From Kocuria palustris (lineage in GTDB: Bacteria > Actinomycetota > Actinomycetes > Actinomycetales > Micrococcaceae): a DNA stretch of 64,000 nucleotides. The position numbers and the translations under genes are program-made. Shown here in pieces: positions 41,680-49,520 of the stretch. The stretch spans positions 124,001 through 188,000 of the forward strand of contig NZ_VDOR01000001.1 in assembly GCF_007666205.1 (NCBI RefSeq), given 5' to 3'. The notes beneath the pieces were generated by a model. That model was not told the origin of the DNA. It did not search any database and worked only from the letters and a program-made list of their open reading frames with translations. Every line of letters begins with the position of its first letter. Within the stretch, counting starts at the first letter, position 1.

Positions 41680-42039
41680 ATGCTGACGATCTCCGACCGG
41701 CTCGACGTGATGCATCGGCTGGGCCGAGCCATGGCCGACCCGACCCGTTCACGGATCCTGCTGACGCTGCTGGACGGGCCCGCCTATCCGGCGCAGCTCG
41801 CCCGCGACCTGGAGCTGACGCGCTCCAACGTCTCGAACCATCTGGTGTGCCTGCGCGACTGCGGGATCGCCGTGGCCGAGCCGCAGGGCCGGCAGACCCG
41901 GTACGAGATCGCCGACCCGCACCTGGCGCACGCGCTGGGAGCCCTGCTCGAGGTCACGCTGGCGGCCGATGCGGATACCCCGTGCCTGGACCCGGCCTGC
42001 GCGGCTCCCGGCTGCCATGAGGCGGGGGCGAGCGCGTGA
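41680..42039 (+). CDS. cmtR: CmtR-like Cd/Pb-sensing ArsR-family repressor
   Basis: 119 residues. It reads like mycobacterial CmtR: MHRLGRAMADPTRSRILLTLLDGP, LTRSNVSNHLVCLRDCGIAVAEPQGRQTRYEIADPHLAHALG. CmtR binds Cd(II)/Pb(II) with Cys57, Cys61 and Cys102; here two Cys sit in LVCLRDCG and a third group in TPCLDPACAAPGCH, so all three are accounted for, with extra cysteines. It represses itself and the adjacent exporter. No room for a ribosome site exists upstream of ATG 41680 if the -10 is right. Its stop overlaps the cadD start (GTGA). Confidence 0.88.
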   Translation: MLTISDRLDVMHRLGRAMADPTRSRILLTLLDGPAYPAQLARDLELTRSNVSNHLVCLRDCGIAVAEPQGRQTRYEIADPHLAHALGALLEVTLAADADTPCLDPACAAPGCHEAGASA

Positions 42040-42629
42040 CCCTGTCCGCGATCCTGCAGGCGATCGGGCTGTGCGTCGCGACGAACATCGACGACATCAT
42101 CGTCCTGTCGCTCTTCTTCGCCCGAGGGGCCGGTCAGCCCGGCACCACCGCCCGCATCCTGGCCGGTCAGTACCTCGGCTTCGCGGGCATCCTGGGCGCG
42201 GCCGTGCTCGTCTCCGCGGGAGCGGGCGCGATCCTGCCCGCGGAGGCCATCCCGTACTTCGGGCTGATCCCCCTGGTCCTCGGTCTGTGGGCCGCGTGGC
42301 AGGCCTGGCGCGGGGACGACGACGATGACGACGAGACCGGAGGCAGGAGCGTCACCGCATGGACCGTCGCGGCGGTGACGTTCGCCAACGGCGGGGACAA
42401 CATCGGCGTCTACGTCCCGGTCTTCCTCAATGTCGGCCCGGCGGCGGTGGCCGCCTGCTGCATCGTGTTCCTGCTCCTGGTCGCGGCGCTCGTGGGCGCG
42501 GCCCGGTTCGTCGCGACCCGCAGGGGCATCGCCGAGGTCCTGGAGCGCTGGGAGCACATCCTGTTCCCGATCGTCCTGATCGGCCTGGGCATCGCCATCC
42601 TCGTCGGCGGCGGCGCCTTCGGCCTCTGA
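42036..42629 (+). CDS. cadD: CadD-family cadmium resistance transporter
   Basis: 197 residues with five membrane helices. TNIDDIIVLSLFFARG at the start, with a mid-protein FANGGDNIGVYVPVF, is the repeated D-N motif of the CadD/LysE superfamily. A long acidic loop (RGDDDDDDETGG) near residue 100 may be a metal-sensing or gating stretch. It exports Cd(II) when released from CmtR. GTG start at 42036 inside the cmtR stop. Gene order cmtR-cadD is coherent. Confidence 0.85.
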   Translation: MTLSAILQAIGLCVATNIDDIIVLSLFFARGAGQPGTTARILAGQYLGFAGILGAAVLVSAGAGAILPAEAIPYFGLIPLVLGLWAAWQAWRGDDDDDDETGGRSVTAWTVAAVTFANGGDNIGVYVPVFLNVGPAAVAACCIVFLLLVAALVGAARFVATRRGIAEVLERWEHILFPIVLIGLGIAILVGGGAFGL

Positions 42630-42683
42630 TCCGCTCCGGCGGAAGAGGCCGGGAGGGAGGACGCGACGGACGTGTCGCCGACT

Positions 42684-42731
42684 GCCCGGATGCCCGGATG
42701 CCCGGATGCCCGGATGCCCGGATGCCCGGAT
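42684..42731. repeat. six perfect tandem copies of the octamer GCCCGGAT
   Basis: 48 bases of uninterrupted 8-base repeats lie between the convergent stops of cadD and the acetyltransferase. The last base of the array is also part of the acetyltransferase stop codon. Copy number may vary between isolates by slippage. Confidence 0.95.
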
Positions 42732-43156
42732 CAGGGCATCCGGCGGAACATCCCGGCGGAGACGTCGTAGCGGTCCGCGAAGCCGTGCCGGGCGTAGAGC
42801 TTCCGACCCGGGGGGTCGGCCATCATCGAGACGTAGGCCCCGGCCGGCGCGCGGTCGGCGATCTCCTGCAGCAGCCGGGCGAGGACCGCATCGCCGATCC
42901 CGCGGCGCTGATGCGCCGGCAGCACGGCCATGTCGACCACCTGGAACATCCAGCCCCCGTCGCCGATCAGCCGGCCCATGCCGACCGCACGGGACTCGTC
43001 CTCCTGGGTGACATGCACCGAGGCCCACCCGCCGGCCACGGCGAGCTCGGCCTGCTCCGGGGTGACCGGGGAGAGCCCGGCCTCCCGGCGCAGGGCGGCG
43101 AAGTCCTCCGCCGACGGCGCGGCGACATGCAGGTGGTATCCGTCAGGAAGCGTCAT
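42731..43156 (-). CDS. GNAT-family N-acetyltransferase
   Basis: 141 residues. The acetyl-CoA-binding motif is VVDMAVLPAHQRRGIGDAVLARLLQEI (Q/R-x-x-G-x-G/A), preceded by strand GRLIGDGGWMFQV and followed by YARHGFADRYDVSAGM. It transfers an acetyl group to an unknown amine. The ATG at 43156 is the first Met of the family-like sequence. Neighbours give no substrate hint. The gene runs directly into the octamer array. Confidence 0.85.
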   Translation of the reverse strand: MTLPDGYHLHVAAPSAEDFAALRREAGLSPVTPEQAELAVAGGWASVHVTQEDESRAVGMGRLIGDGGWMFQVVDMAVLPAHQRRGIGDAVLARLLQEIADRAPAGAYVSMMADPPGRKLYARHGFADRYDVSAGMFRRMP

Positions 43157-43272
43157 GCGGACATTCTGAGGGCTCGGCGGCCCGTCGCGGCCCCGATGCA
43201 TCAGTGTCTCGATCTCATCACGATCCGCGCGACCGGGTTGGCTCGATCGGGCCCTCTCGACACCGTGGGCCC

Positions 43273-44082
43273 ATGGACACCGACGCCAGGACCCGCCCGC
43301 ACCACGATCCCGACCCCGGCCGCCCGCCGTCGGCGCGGGAGAGCTCATGGGCCGATGTCGAGGCCGCACAGGCCGATATGCAGGAGCGCCTCCGGCCCCG
43401 ATGGTGGCTGCGGCTTCCGGAGCTCGCGGCGGCAGCGGGAGTCTTCACCGCGCTGCTCCGTCCCGACGGGTCCGGAGGGCTGCCCTTCGCCCTCCTCTTC
43501 CTGCTGCTGCTCCCCATGCTCTCGGCCACGCTCCGCCGGGCGGCCCCGGCCCCGACGGCGACGGCCCCGGCGACCTGGGTCTTCCTGGCGGTCGTGCCGC
43601 TCATCGCGGCCACCGCCCTGGGCGCGTTCGGGCAGGAGGCGGAGGACGCGGTCCGGGCCCGTCCGCTGATCGGCGGCCTGCTGCTCGGAGCCCTGTTCTA
43701 CGGCGCTCTCCTGCTCGCGGAACGACGCTCCGCCCGCCGCCTCCGCCGCGCCGGCGAGCGCCTGGCGGCTGCAGGCGAGCGGGGCGGCACCGGACGGGCT
43801 GCGACCTCGCACAGCCTCCTCCGCGATCCCCCGGTCCTGGGCGTCATGATGCGGCTGAGCATGGCCCGGGAGATCGAGGTCAGCGCCCTGCAGCACGACC
43901 TGGGCGTCTCGACGGAGCAGCTGGACGGCCTGCTCGGCAGGCTCGAGGACGAGCGGCTGATCAGCGTCTACACGAAGTCCATCACCGGCGGACGCGGCAG
44001 CACCTGGGCCGCCCTGTCCCCCGGCGGCGAGCGCGAGCTGAGCCGGCGGCTTGCAGTCCTGGCGAGAGGGGCAGCCAGATGA
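43273..44082 (+). CDS. membrane protein with C-terminal winged-helix domain (first of three)
   Basis: 269 residues. After a polar N-terminus with the RWW motif (RPRWWLRLPELAAAAGV) come four hydrophobic segments. A soluble domain from about residue 180 resembles MarR/HTH_34-type winged helices (MMRLSMAREIEVSALQHDLGVSTEQLDGLLGRLEDERLI, wing GGRGSTWAALSPGG). A membrane-anchored DNA-binding protein or a signal-coupled regulator is possible. The same layout is repeated in the next two genes. ATG start at 43273. I do not know an experimentally described family with exactly this build. Confidence 0.6.
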   Translation: MDTDARTRPHHDPDPGRPPSARESSWADVEAAQADMQERLRPRWWLRLPELAAAAGVFTALLRPDGSGGLPFALLFLLLLPMLSATLRRAAPAPTATAPATWVFLAVVPLIAATALGAFGQEAEDAVRARPLIGGLLLGALFYGALLLAERRSARRLRRAGERLAAAGERGGTGRAATSHSLLRDPPVLGVMMRLSMAREIEVSALQHDLGVSTEQLDGLLGRLEDERLISVYTKSITGGRGSTWAALSPGGERELSRRLAVLARGAAR

Positions 44083-44091
44083 CGATGCCGC

Positions 44092-44111
44092 CGATCGACC
44101 CCCGTCCCGCC
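44092..44111. repeat. 20-base direct repeat, copy 1
   Basis: Exact 20-base copy of the sequence at 44966-44985, sitting just after the stop of the first membrane winged-helix gene. The flanking 25 bases on the gene side are also similar. It marks the duplication that generated the tandem genes. Confidence 0.85.
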
Positions 44112-44194
44112 TGCCCGATGCGTGGATGTATCGATCCGGTAACCACTGCCGCGTCCCGGTTGAGGACGGGACCCGCTGCCCTCACGGTGGGAGC

Positions 44195-44953
44195 ATGACC
44201 ACCGTCACTCAGGGACCATCGGGCACCGCGCAGCGCGACGACGTCGCGGCCGCACTGGAAGCCGTTCAGCGCCAGTGCCACCAGCGCTGGTGGTACCACG
44301 TGCCGGAAGGGCTGGCTCTGGCCGGGATCGTGGTCTGGACCGTCCATCCGGACATCCCGATCCTGGTCTACACCGCCTCCCTCATGGTCCTGCTCCTGCC
44401 CCGCTTCCTGTACCAGAGGCACCGCGGCATGGCCCCTCGCCTCCTGACGAGCAATGCGGCGGTGATCACCAATTTCGTGGGCATCGGCGCCCTGCTGGCG
44501 GCCGCGATCGTGGCCGCCCTGATCCCGGGTGGGGCCTCGCCGCTGAAGACGGGGATCCTGGCCGTCGTGATGGCCGCGCTTCTGGCGAGCACCTTCACGA
44601 TCGCGGACCGGGGCTATGTCCGCGATCTGCCCCGCCTGGGCGTCGACCTGGCCGCCTCGGCCCCCGAGGGCCCCCAGCCCGCCGCCGTGCTCGGGGATTC
44701 CCGCGCTCTGCGGACGATGGTGATCCTGGCGGGTGTTCGGCAGATGCGGGGCTGGGCCCTGCGCGATGCCCTTGGCACGACGATGGACGAGACCCGCCGG
44801 GCGGTGGAGCCGCTCGAGGGCCAGGGGCTGATCAAGGGGTTCCGCGAGCTCTTCGGGAGCCGCCGCGCAGAGCGCCGGTGGTACCGGATCACAGCTCAGG
44901 GCGAGCGCGTCCTGCGGTCGCACCTGGCGGCCCCGGCGAGAGGGACCGCCTGA
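44195..44953 (+). CDS. membrane protein with C-terminal winged-helix domain (second of three)
   Basis: 252 residues, paralogue of the preceding gene. An RWW start region (HQRWWYHVPEGLALAG), four hydrophobic segments and a winged-helix tail (MVILAGVRQMRGWALRDALGTTMDETRRAVEPLEGQGLI, then a basic loop FGSRRAERRWYRITAQGE). ATG 44195 with GGTGGGAG upstream; the in-frame stretch before it includes a repeat shared with the first gene's downstream region. Function unknown. Confidence 0.6.
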   Translation: MTTVTQGPSGTAQRDDVAAALEAVQRQCHQRWWYHVPEGLALAGIVVWTVHPDIPILVYTASLMVLLLPRFLYQRHRGMAPRLLTSNAAVITNFVGIGALLAAAIVAALIPGGASPLKTGILAVVMAALLASTFTIADRGYVRDLPRLGVDLAASAPEGPQPAAVLGDSRALRTMVILAGVRQMRGWALRDALGTTMDETRRAVEPLEGQGLIKGFRELFGSRRAERRWYRITAQGERVLRSHLAAPARGTA

Positions 44954-44965
44954 TCACGGCGCCGT

Positions 44966-44985
44966 CGATCGACCCCCGTCCCGCC
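44966..44985. repeat. 20-base direct repeat, copy 2
   Basis: Exact 20-base copy of the sequence at 44092-44111, at the same position relative to the end of the second gene as copy 1 has to the first gene. Confidence 0.85.
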
Positions 44986-45040
44986 GAGCACCTCGGTCGG
45001 CGCCTGGACGGACCGGTCCTGGCTGGTCGGGGGCGGCAGC

Positions 45041-45571
45041 GTGCTGACGACCGTCGTCTGCCTGGCCGAGATGAGGCGTCGTCGGGAGCGCGACGGCGCC
45101 GTCGCCCACCAGAGCTATGCCTGGCACGGCCGCCTGGGCTGGGGCTTCGCCGGGCTGTTCGTGGGCATCGTCGCCGCGGGGTTCTGGGCTCCGCTTCTGC
45201 TCGAGGGAGTCATGGACCCCGAGAACGCGCCGCCGTGGCTCCAGACAGGACTCTGCCTGGTGCTGGCCCTCGCGTTCTGGGGCGGCACCCAGGCATGGCT
45301 GCGGGCCAGGGCCCGGTGCGTCGGCTCTCCGGGCGGACAGAGTCCCGACGTCCCAGACGCTCTCGCTCGCGCTGCCCCCTGCGACCCGCTGGACGCGGCC
45401 GTCGCCGATCTGCTGTCCCGGACCCAGACCATGCGCGCCCTCGCCCTGTCCGAGGACCTCATGCTCCCGGCCGAGCAGCTTCGCCCGCGCCTGGACGATC
45501 TGATCCGTCAGGGGCTGATCAGCCGGGAGGCCCTGCGACGTCGGTCAGCGACGAGCACCGGGAGCGCGTAG
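45041..45571 (+). CDS. membrane protein with winged-helix-like tail (third, shortened)
   Basis: 176 residues and shorter than its two neighbours: two or three hydrophobic segments, then a helical tail similar to the winged-helix region (RTQTMRALALSEDLMLPAEQLRPRLDDLIRQGLI), but no clear wing afterwards. The GTG start at 45041 lies inside a hydrophobic-looking stretch (DRSWLVGGGSVLTTVVC) whose frame continues from the stop of the second gene. The gene may therefore be a decayed copy. I cannot assign a function. Confidence 0.45.
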   Translation: MLTTVVCLAEMRRRRERDGAVAHQSYAWHGRLGWGFAGLFVGIVAAGFWAPLLLEGVMDPENAPPWLQTGLCLVLALAFWGGTQAWLRARARCVGSPGGQSPDVPDALARAAPCDPLDAAVADLLSRTQTMRALALSEDLMLPAEQLRPRLDDLIRQGLISREALRRRSATSTGSA

Positions 45572-45613
45572 GAGCCGACGACGCGGCGCAGCCGTCGTCG
45601 CCTGAAACCCCCG

Positions 45614-45691
45614 CCGACCGGGCGATCCCATGCGCTGAGAGGCCGCTCAGCGCACGAAGGTGCCCGCCCGGCGCAAGAGGGCGATCCCATG
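45614..45691. repeat. GGGCGATCCCATG repeat pair with central hairpin
   Basis: GGGCGATCCCATG occurs twice (about 45620 and 45679) in the gap between the third winged-helix gene and the metallophosphoesterase. Next to the first copy a perfect hairpin TGCGCTGAG (45631-45639) against CTCAGCGCA (45646-45654) is formed. The related element at 59018-59077 carries GGGCGATCTCATG. It may also terminate transcription. Confidence 0.55.
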
Positions 45692-45834
45692 ACAATGCAC
45701 ATCAGCGCAGGTCAGCGGACAGTTCTGCGTCATGCCGCCGACGGGAGGCGTTCACGGCCAGGACGTGAGCCGCTCCTAGGTTCGACATCGCCCGCAGCCG
45801 TCGCCGCGGGTTCGTCGAACCAGGAGGCACCGTC

Positions 45835-47085
45835 ATGGATCAGCACAGGGAAGACCACTCCGCGCGCAGCGCCTCGGGCATGGACCGCCGCGGCCTGTTC
45901 CGCGTCGGCGGCATGGGGGCCGTCGGCCTCGGGGCCACCGCGGTCGCAGGCACCACGGCCGCGAACGCCGCCCCGCCGCGCCGCCACGGCCGCGGCTGGA
46001 CCGACACCGCCACCGGGGTCAGCACCAAGCCCGCGCTGACGTTCAACATGGACGGCCGCTTCACGATCCTCCAGTTCAACGACACCCAGGACGGCCCGGA
46101 CACCGACCGCCGCACCCTCGAGCTGCAGCGGAAGGCCATCGAGAAGGAGAACCCGGACCTGGTGGTCCTGGCGGGCGATCAGCTCACGAGCGCACCGCGC
46201 TCGGCGCAGGAGCAGAAGCAGGCGCTGAACAACATCATCCGCCCCATGGAGGACGCCGGCGTCCCGTGGGCCCTGACCTTCGGCAACCACGACGAGGACG
46301 CCACCGAGCGCACCGGCTTCGGCGAGCCGCAGATGCTCGAGTTCATCCAGCAGTACGAGCACAACATGAACGTCCCCGGCTCCCCCGCCGGCGTCACCGG
46401 CACGGGCAACATGAACCTGCTGATCGGCGATTCCAAGACCAACCGCCCGGCCTTCGGCGTGTGGCTGCTGGATGCGGGCCGCTACGCCCCGGAGCGGATC
46501 GCCGGCCAGGACTTCGAGGGCTACCCCGACTGGGACTGGCTGCGCGCCGACCAGGTCCGCTGGTACCTCGACTCCTCCCAGATGCTCGAGCAGGAGCTGG
46601 GCCGGAAGATCCCGTCGTTGATGTACCTCCACATCGCCCTGTGGGAGCACCGCTTCATGTGGTTCGCCTCCGTCGACTCCCGCACGGAGGCAGACCACCA
46701 GCGCGCGCTCGCCAAGCACTCGATCGAGGGCGAGCGCAACGAGGACGAGTGCCCCGGCCCGTTCAACTCCGGCATGTACTCCGCGCTGCAGCACCGCGGG
46801 GACGTCAAGGGCGTCTTCGTGGGCCACGACCACACCAACACCTACGTCGGCGACTACTACGGCATCCAGCTCGGCTACAGCCCCGGCACCGGCTTCGGCC
46901 CCTACGGCATGGACGGAGATCGCAAGCACCGCAACCGCGGCACCCGCGTGTTCGAGCTCGACGAGCGCGTGGAGGGCCTCTACGCCGACACCCGCCTGGT
47001 CTTCGCCCGCGATCTCGGCATCGACATGGCGGTCGGCAAGCAGCCGGTGGACAAGCCGCTCGATTTCCCTCGCGGCGTGCGCTGA
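45835..47085 (+). CDS. Tat-exported metallophosphoesterase
   Basis: 416 residues. The signal is a clear twin-arginine type (MDRRGLFRVGGMGAVGLG). The calcineurin-like core has FTILQFNDTQDGPD, LVVLAGDQLTS, TFGNHDED and GVFVGHDHTNTYVGDY, providing the two-metal site (D, D, N, H, H). It is an exported phosphoesterase, perhaps acting on phosphodiesters or nucleotides; similar to Dcr2/PhoD-like purple-phosphatase relatives. ATG at 45835 with AGGAGGCACC upstream. The downstream reductase is separated by 85 bases. Confidence 0.88.
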   Translation: MDQHREDHSARSASGMDRRGLFRVGGMGAVGLGATAVAGTTAANAAPPRRHGRGWTDTATGVSTKPALTFNMDGRFTILQFNDTQDGPDTDRRTLELQRKAIEKENPDLVVLAGDQLTSAPRSAQEQKQALNNIIRPMEDAGVPWALTFGNHDEDATERTGFGEPQMLEFIQQYEHNMNVPGSPAGVTGTGNMNLLIGDSKTNRPAFGVWLLDAGRYAPERIAGQDFEGYPDWDWLRADQVRWYLDSSQMLEQELGRKIPSLMYLHIALWEHRFMWFASVDSRTEADHQRALAKHSIEGERNEDECPGPFNSGMYSALQHRGDVKGVFVGHDHTNTYVGDYYGIQLGYSPGTGFGPYGMDGDRKHRNRGTRVFELDERVEGLYADTRLVFARDLGIDMAVGKQPVDKPLDFPRGVR

Positions 47086-47170
47086 CCCTGCCCCCTCCGC
47101 GCTCGGCACCCCGCGCCCCGGACTCCCACCGAGCGGGCGGCAGGGGTGGGCGGGGGCGTAGCGTGGTGGC

Positions 47171-48580
47171 ATGAGCGAGTTGAGCCAGTCGGCAGATGTC
47201 ATCGTGATCGGCGGCGGCCCCGTGGGCGAGAACGTCGCGCAGTACGCGATCGAGGGCGGGCTCTCCGCCGTGATCGTGGAGCACGAGCTGCTGGGCGGCG
47301 AGTGCTCCTACTACGCCTGCATGCCGTCGAAGGCGCTGCTGCGCCCGCTCGAGGTGGTCGCGACCGCGCAGCAGTTGCCCGGCGCCGCCGGGGCGCGGGC
47401 CGATGTCGAGGCGCTGCTGGCCCGCCGCGACGACTTCGTCTCCCACTACGACGACGACGGGCAGGTCTCCTGGGCCCGCGACGCCGGCGCAGAGGTCGTG
47501 CGCGGGCACGGCGAGCTGGCCGGCGAGCGGCTGGTGCGGGTGCGCGGCGACGACGGCGAGCGGATGCTGCGCGCCGAGCGGGCCGTCGTGATCGCCACCG
47601 GCAGCACCGCGAGCGTCCCCGGGATCTACGAGGGCCTGGGCGCGTGGACCTCCCGCGATGCGACCGGCGTCCGCGAGATCCCGCAGCACCTGGCGATCGT
47701 GGGCGGCGGCGTGGTCGCCTGCGAGGCCGCCGCGTGGATGGCCGGGCTCGGCTCCCGGGTCACGATGCTCGTGCGCGGCGAGTCGCTGCTGGGCGGCATG
47801 GAGCCGTTCGCCGGCGAGCACGTGGCCGACGGCCTGCGCGCCGCCGGCGTCGAGATCCGGTTCCGCACCGAGGCCTCGTCCGCCTCCCGGCCCGAGGTCC
47901 GCGACACGGGTCTGGGCCGCCTCCACGGCGGGCCGGTCGCGCTCTCGCTGCCGGACGGCGAGCAGCTGGAGGCCGATGAGCTGCTCGTGGCGGCGGGCCG
48001 GCGCCCCGCCCTGGACGCCGTGGGGCTCGACGCCGTGGGCCTGGAGACGCAGGACGTGCTCGAGGGCCGGCTGCCCGAGTGGCTGCACGCGATCGGCGAC
48101 GCCGGCGGCCGCGCCGCGCTGACCCACGGCGGCAAGCACGACGCCCGCGTGCTCGGCTCGCACCTGGCCGCCGCGGCCGGAACGGCCCCCGCCGAGAGCC
48201 CCGAGCCGGGGACCGTCCCCGTGCCGCAGGTGGTCTTCACCGATCCGCAGGCGGCCATGGTGGGATGCACCGAGGCGCAGGCCAGGAAGCTCGAGCTGGA
48301 CGTCGTCGTCGCCCGGACCCCCTACGGCTCCGCGGCGGGCACCGCCCTGCTGCGCGACGACGTCGACGGCACCGCGCAGCTCGTGGTGGACCGCGGCGCG
48401 GGCACGGTGGTGGGTGCGACGTTCGTCGGCCCGGAGGCGGCCGAGCTGCTCCACGCGGCCACGATCGCGATCGTGGGGCAGGTGCCGGTGCGCCTGCTGC
48501 GCCACGCGACCCCGGCCTTCCCGACGGCCTCGGAGCTGTGGCTGCCGCTGCTGGAGCAGCTGCCGCGCGAGCTGCGCTGA
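47171..48580 (+). CDS. FAD-dependent pyridine-nucleotide disulfide oxidoreductase (mercuric reductase/Lpd-like)
   Basis: 469 residues. FAD motif VIVIGGGPVGENVAQYA, redox disulfide GGECSYYACMPSK (CxxxxC as in dihydrolipoamide dehydrogenase), second nucleotide motif AIVGGGVVACEAAAWMAG, and HAIGDAGG for the FAD end. The C-terminal HATPAFPTASEL stands in place of the usual His-Pro-Thr-x-x-E pair. A typical mercury pathway is absent and there is no MerA N-terminal domain, so a mycothione/lipoamide or quinone reductase role is open. ATG at 47171. Confidence 0.85.
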   Translation: MSELSQSADVIVIGGGPVGENVAQYAIEGGLSAVIVEHELLGGECSYYACMPSKALLRPLEVVATAQQLPGAAGARADVEALLARRDDFVSHYDDDGQVSWARDAGAEVVRGHGELAGERLVRVRGDDGERMLRAERAVVIATGSTASVPGIYEGLGAWTSRDATGVREIPQHLAIVGGGVVACEAAAWMAGLGSRVTMLVRGESLLGGMEPFAGEHVADGLRAAGVEIRFRTEASSASRPEVRDTGLGRLHGGPVALSLPDGEQLEADELLVAAGRRPALDAVGLDAVGLETQDVLEGRLPEWLHAIGDAGGRAALTHGGKHDARVLGSHLAAAAGTAPAESPEPGTVPVPQVVFTDPQAAMVGCTEAQARKLELDVVVARTPYGSAAGTALLRDDVDGTAQLVVDRGAGTVVGATFVGPEAAELLHAATIAIVGQVPVRLLRHATPAFPTASELWLPLLEQLPRELR

Positions 48581-48634
48581 GCGCTCAGGGCCGGTCCCGC
48601 GGCCCCGCCGGCGAGCGCGGTCGACGAGACCTGA

Positions 48635-49381
48635 TCAGGCCTGCGCCTCGAACGCCTCGCCCGTCGGCAGCGGGCGGCTGACCACCTCGTGGGCCTGCTC
48701 GCACGTCAGCCCGACCATGCGCAGCATCCCCTCCGCGAAGTGATCGGCCAGCTCCTCCCGGGCGCGGCCGCTGGTCACCAGATGGATCGCCGAGGACAGC
48801 GACCCGAAGGTCGACACGACCGCCATGTCGAGGTCGATCACCTGCAGGCGCCCGGTGTCCATCCCGCGCTGGATGTCCCGGCGAGCCCTCGGGCCCAGGA
48901 TCTCCACGACCGCCGGGTGGGCCACGCCGAGACGGACGTACATCTGACCCCACAGGGGGTCGCCGAGCGCGTGCCGCACGAGCAGGCGCAGCGATCCGGC
49001 GTAGATCTCGGCCGGGTCGTCGGTCACCTCCGCCACCCGGTCCAGCCGACGCCCCACGGAATCGATCTCGCGCTCCACGAGCCGCTGGATCAGCGCCTGA
49101 ACCGTGGGGAAGTAGTTGTAGACCGTTCCGGCGGCCACCCCGGCCTCCGAGGCCGCCTCCGACATCGTCACGGCGTCGAGCCCCCGCTCGGCCACGAGGC
49201 GCCGAGCCGCGTCGAGCAGCCGCGCCTCCGTGCGGGCCCGCTGCCGCCACTGCCGACCGCTGCTGCTCGCCGACGGCCCCGCTGCCGCCCCGGCCGTCGT
49301 CCTGACCGGCGCTCGGGCCCCCGTCCCGGCACCCCGCGCGCCGGCAGTCCGGACAGCGCCCGCCTGATCCTCATCGTCCAT
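48635..49381 (-). CDS. rolR: TetR-family repressor of the resorcinol operon (RolR-like)
   Basis: 248 residues. TetR helix-turn-helix: RLLDAARRLVAERGLDAVTMSEAASEAGVAAGTVYNYFPTVQALIQRLV. The ligand domain is unlike any named subfamily by eye. The gene is divergent from the hydroxylase-reductase-dioxygenase operon, as RolR is in C. glutamicum, and the shared intergenic region holds palindromes. A 40-residue Ala/Gly-rich N-terminal extension precedes the DNA-binding domain; internal starts are possible. The regulatory link is by context. Confidence 0.75.
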   Translation of the reverse strand: MDDEDQAGAVRTAGARGAGTGARAPVRTTAGAAAGPSASSSGRQWRQRARTEARLLDAARRLVAERGLDAVTMSEAASEAGVAAGTVYNYFPTVQALIQRLVEREIDSVGRRLDRVAEVTDDPAEIYAGSLRLLVRHALGDPLWGQMYVRLGVAHPAVVEILGPRARRDIQRGMDTGRLQVIDLDMAVVSTFGSLSSAIHLVTSGRAREELADHFAEGMLRMVGLTCEQAHEVVSRPLPTGEAFEAQA

Positions 49382-49436
49382 GGGGCCAGCCTACGAAGTC
49401 CCCGGGACGTCCCTGACGGACTCTCGTCGACGTTTT

Positions 49437-49478
49437 CAAGATTGACTCTTGCTTCAAGACTGAGACTTATCTCATACT
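49437..49478. promoter_or_regulatory. promoter and TetR operator-like palindromes upstream of the resorcinol operon
   Basis: In the AT-richer gap between the divergent genes are CAAGA-TTGAC-TCTTG (49437-49451), CTTG-CTT-CAAG (49448-49458) and TGAGA-CTTA-TCTCA (49461-49474). A -35-like TTGCTT (49449-49454) and a -10-like CATACT (49473-49478), 18 bases apart, overlap them, so a bound repressor would block the operon promoter. Confidence 0.5.
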
Positions 49479-49520
49479 GAGAGCCAGTTCACATCACTTC
49501 GACGCAGAGGACGTCCGGAC

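Noticed and set aside
47171-48580. Mercuric reductase (MerA)
   Set aside because: No N-terminal heavy-metal domain, no merR/merT nearby and no C-terminal Cys pair; only the shared disulfide oxidoreductase fold is present.
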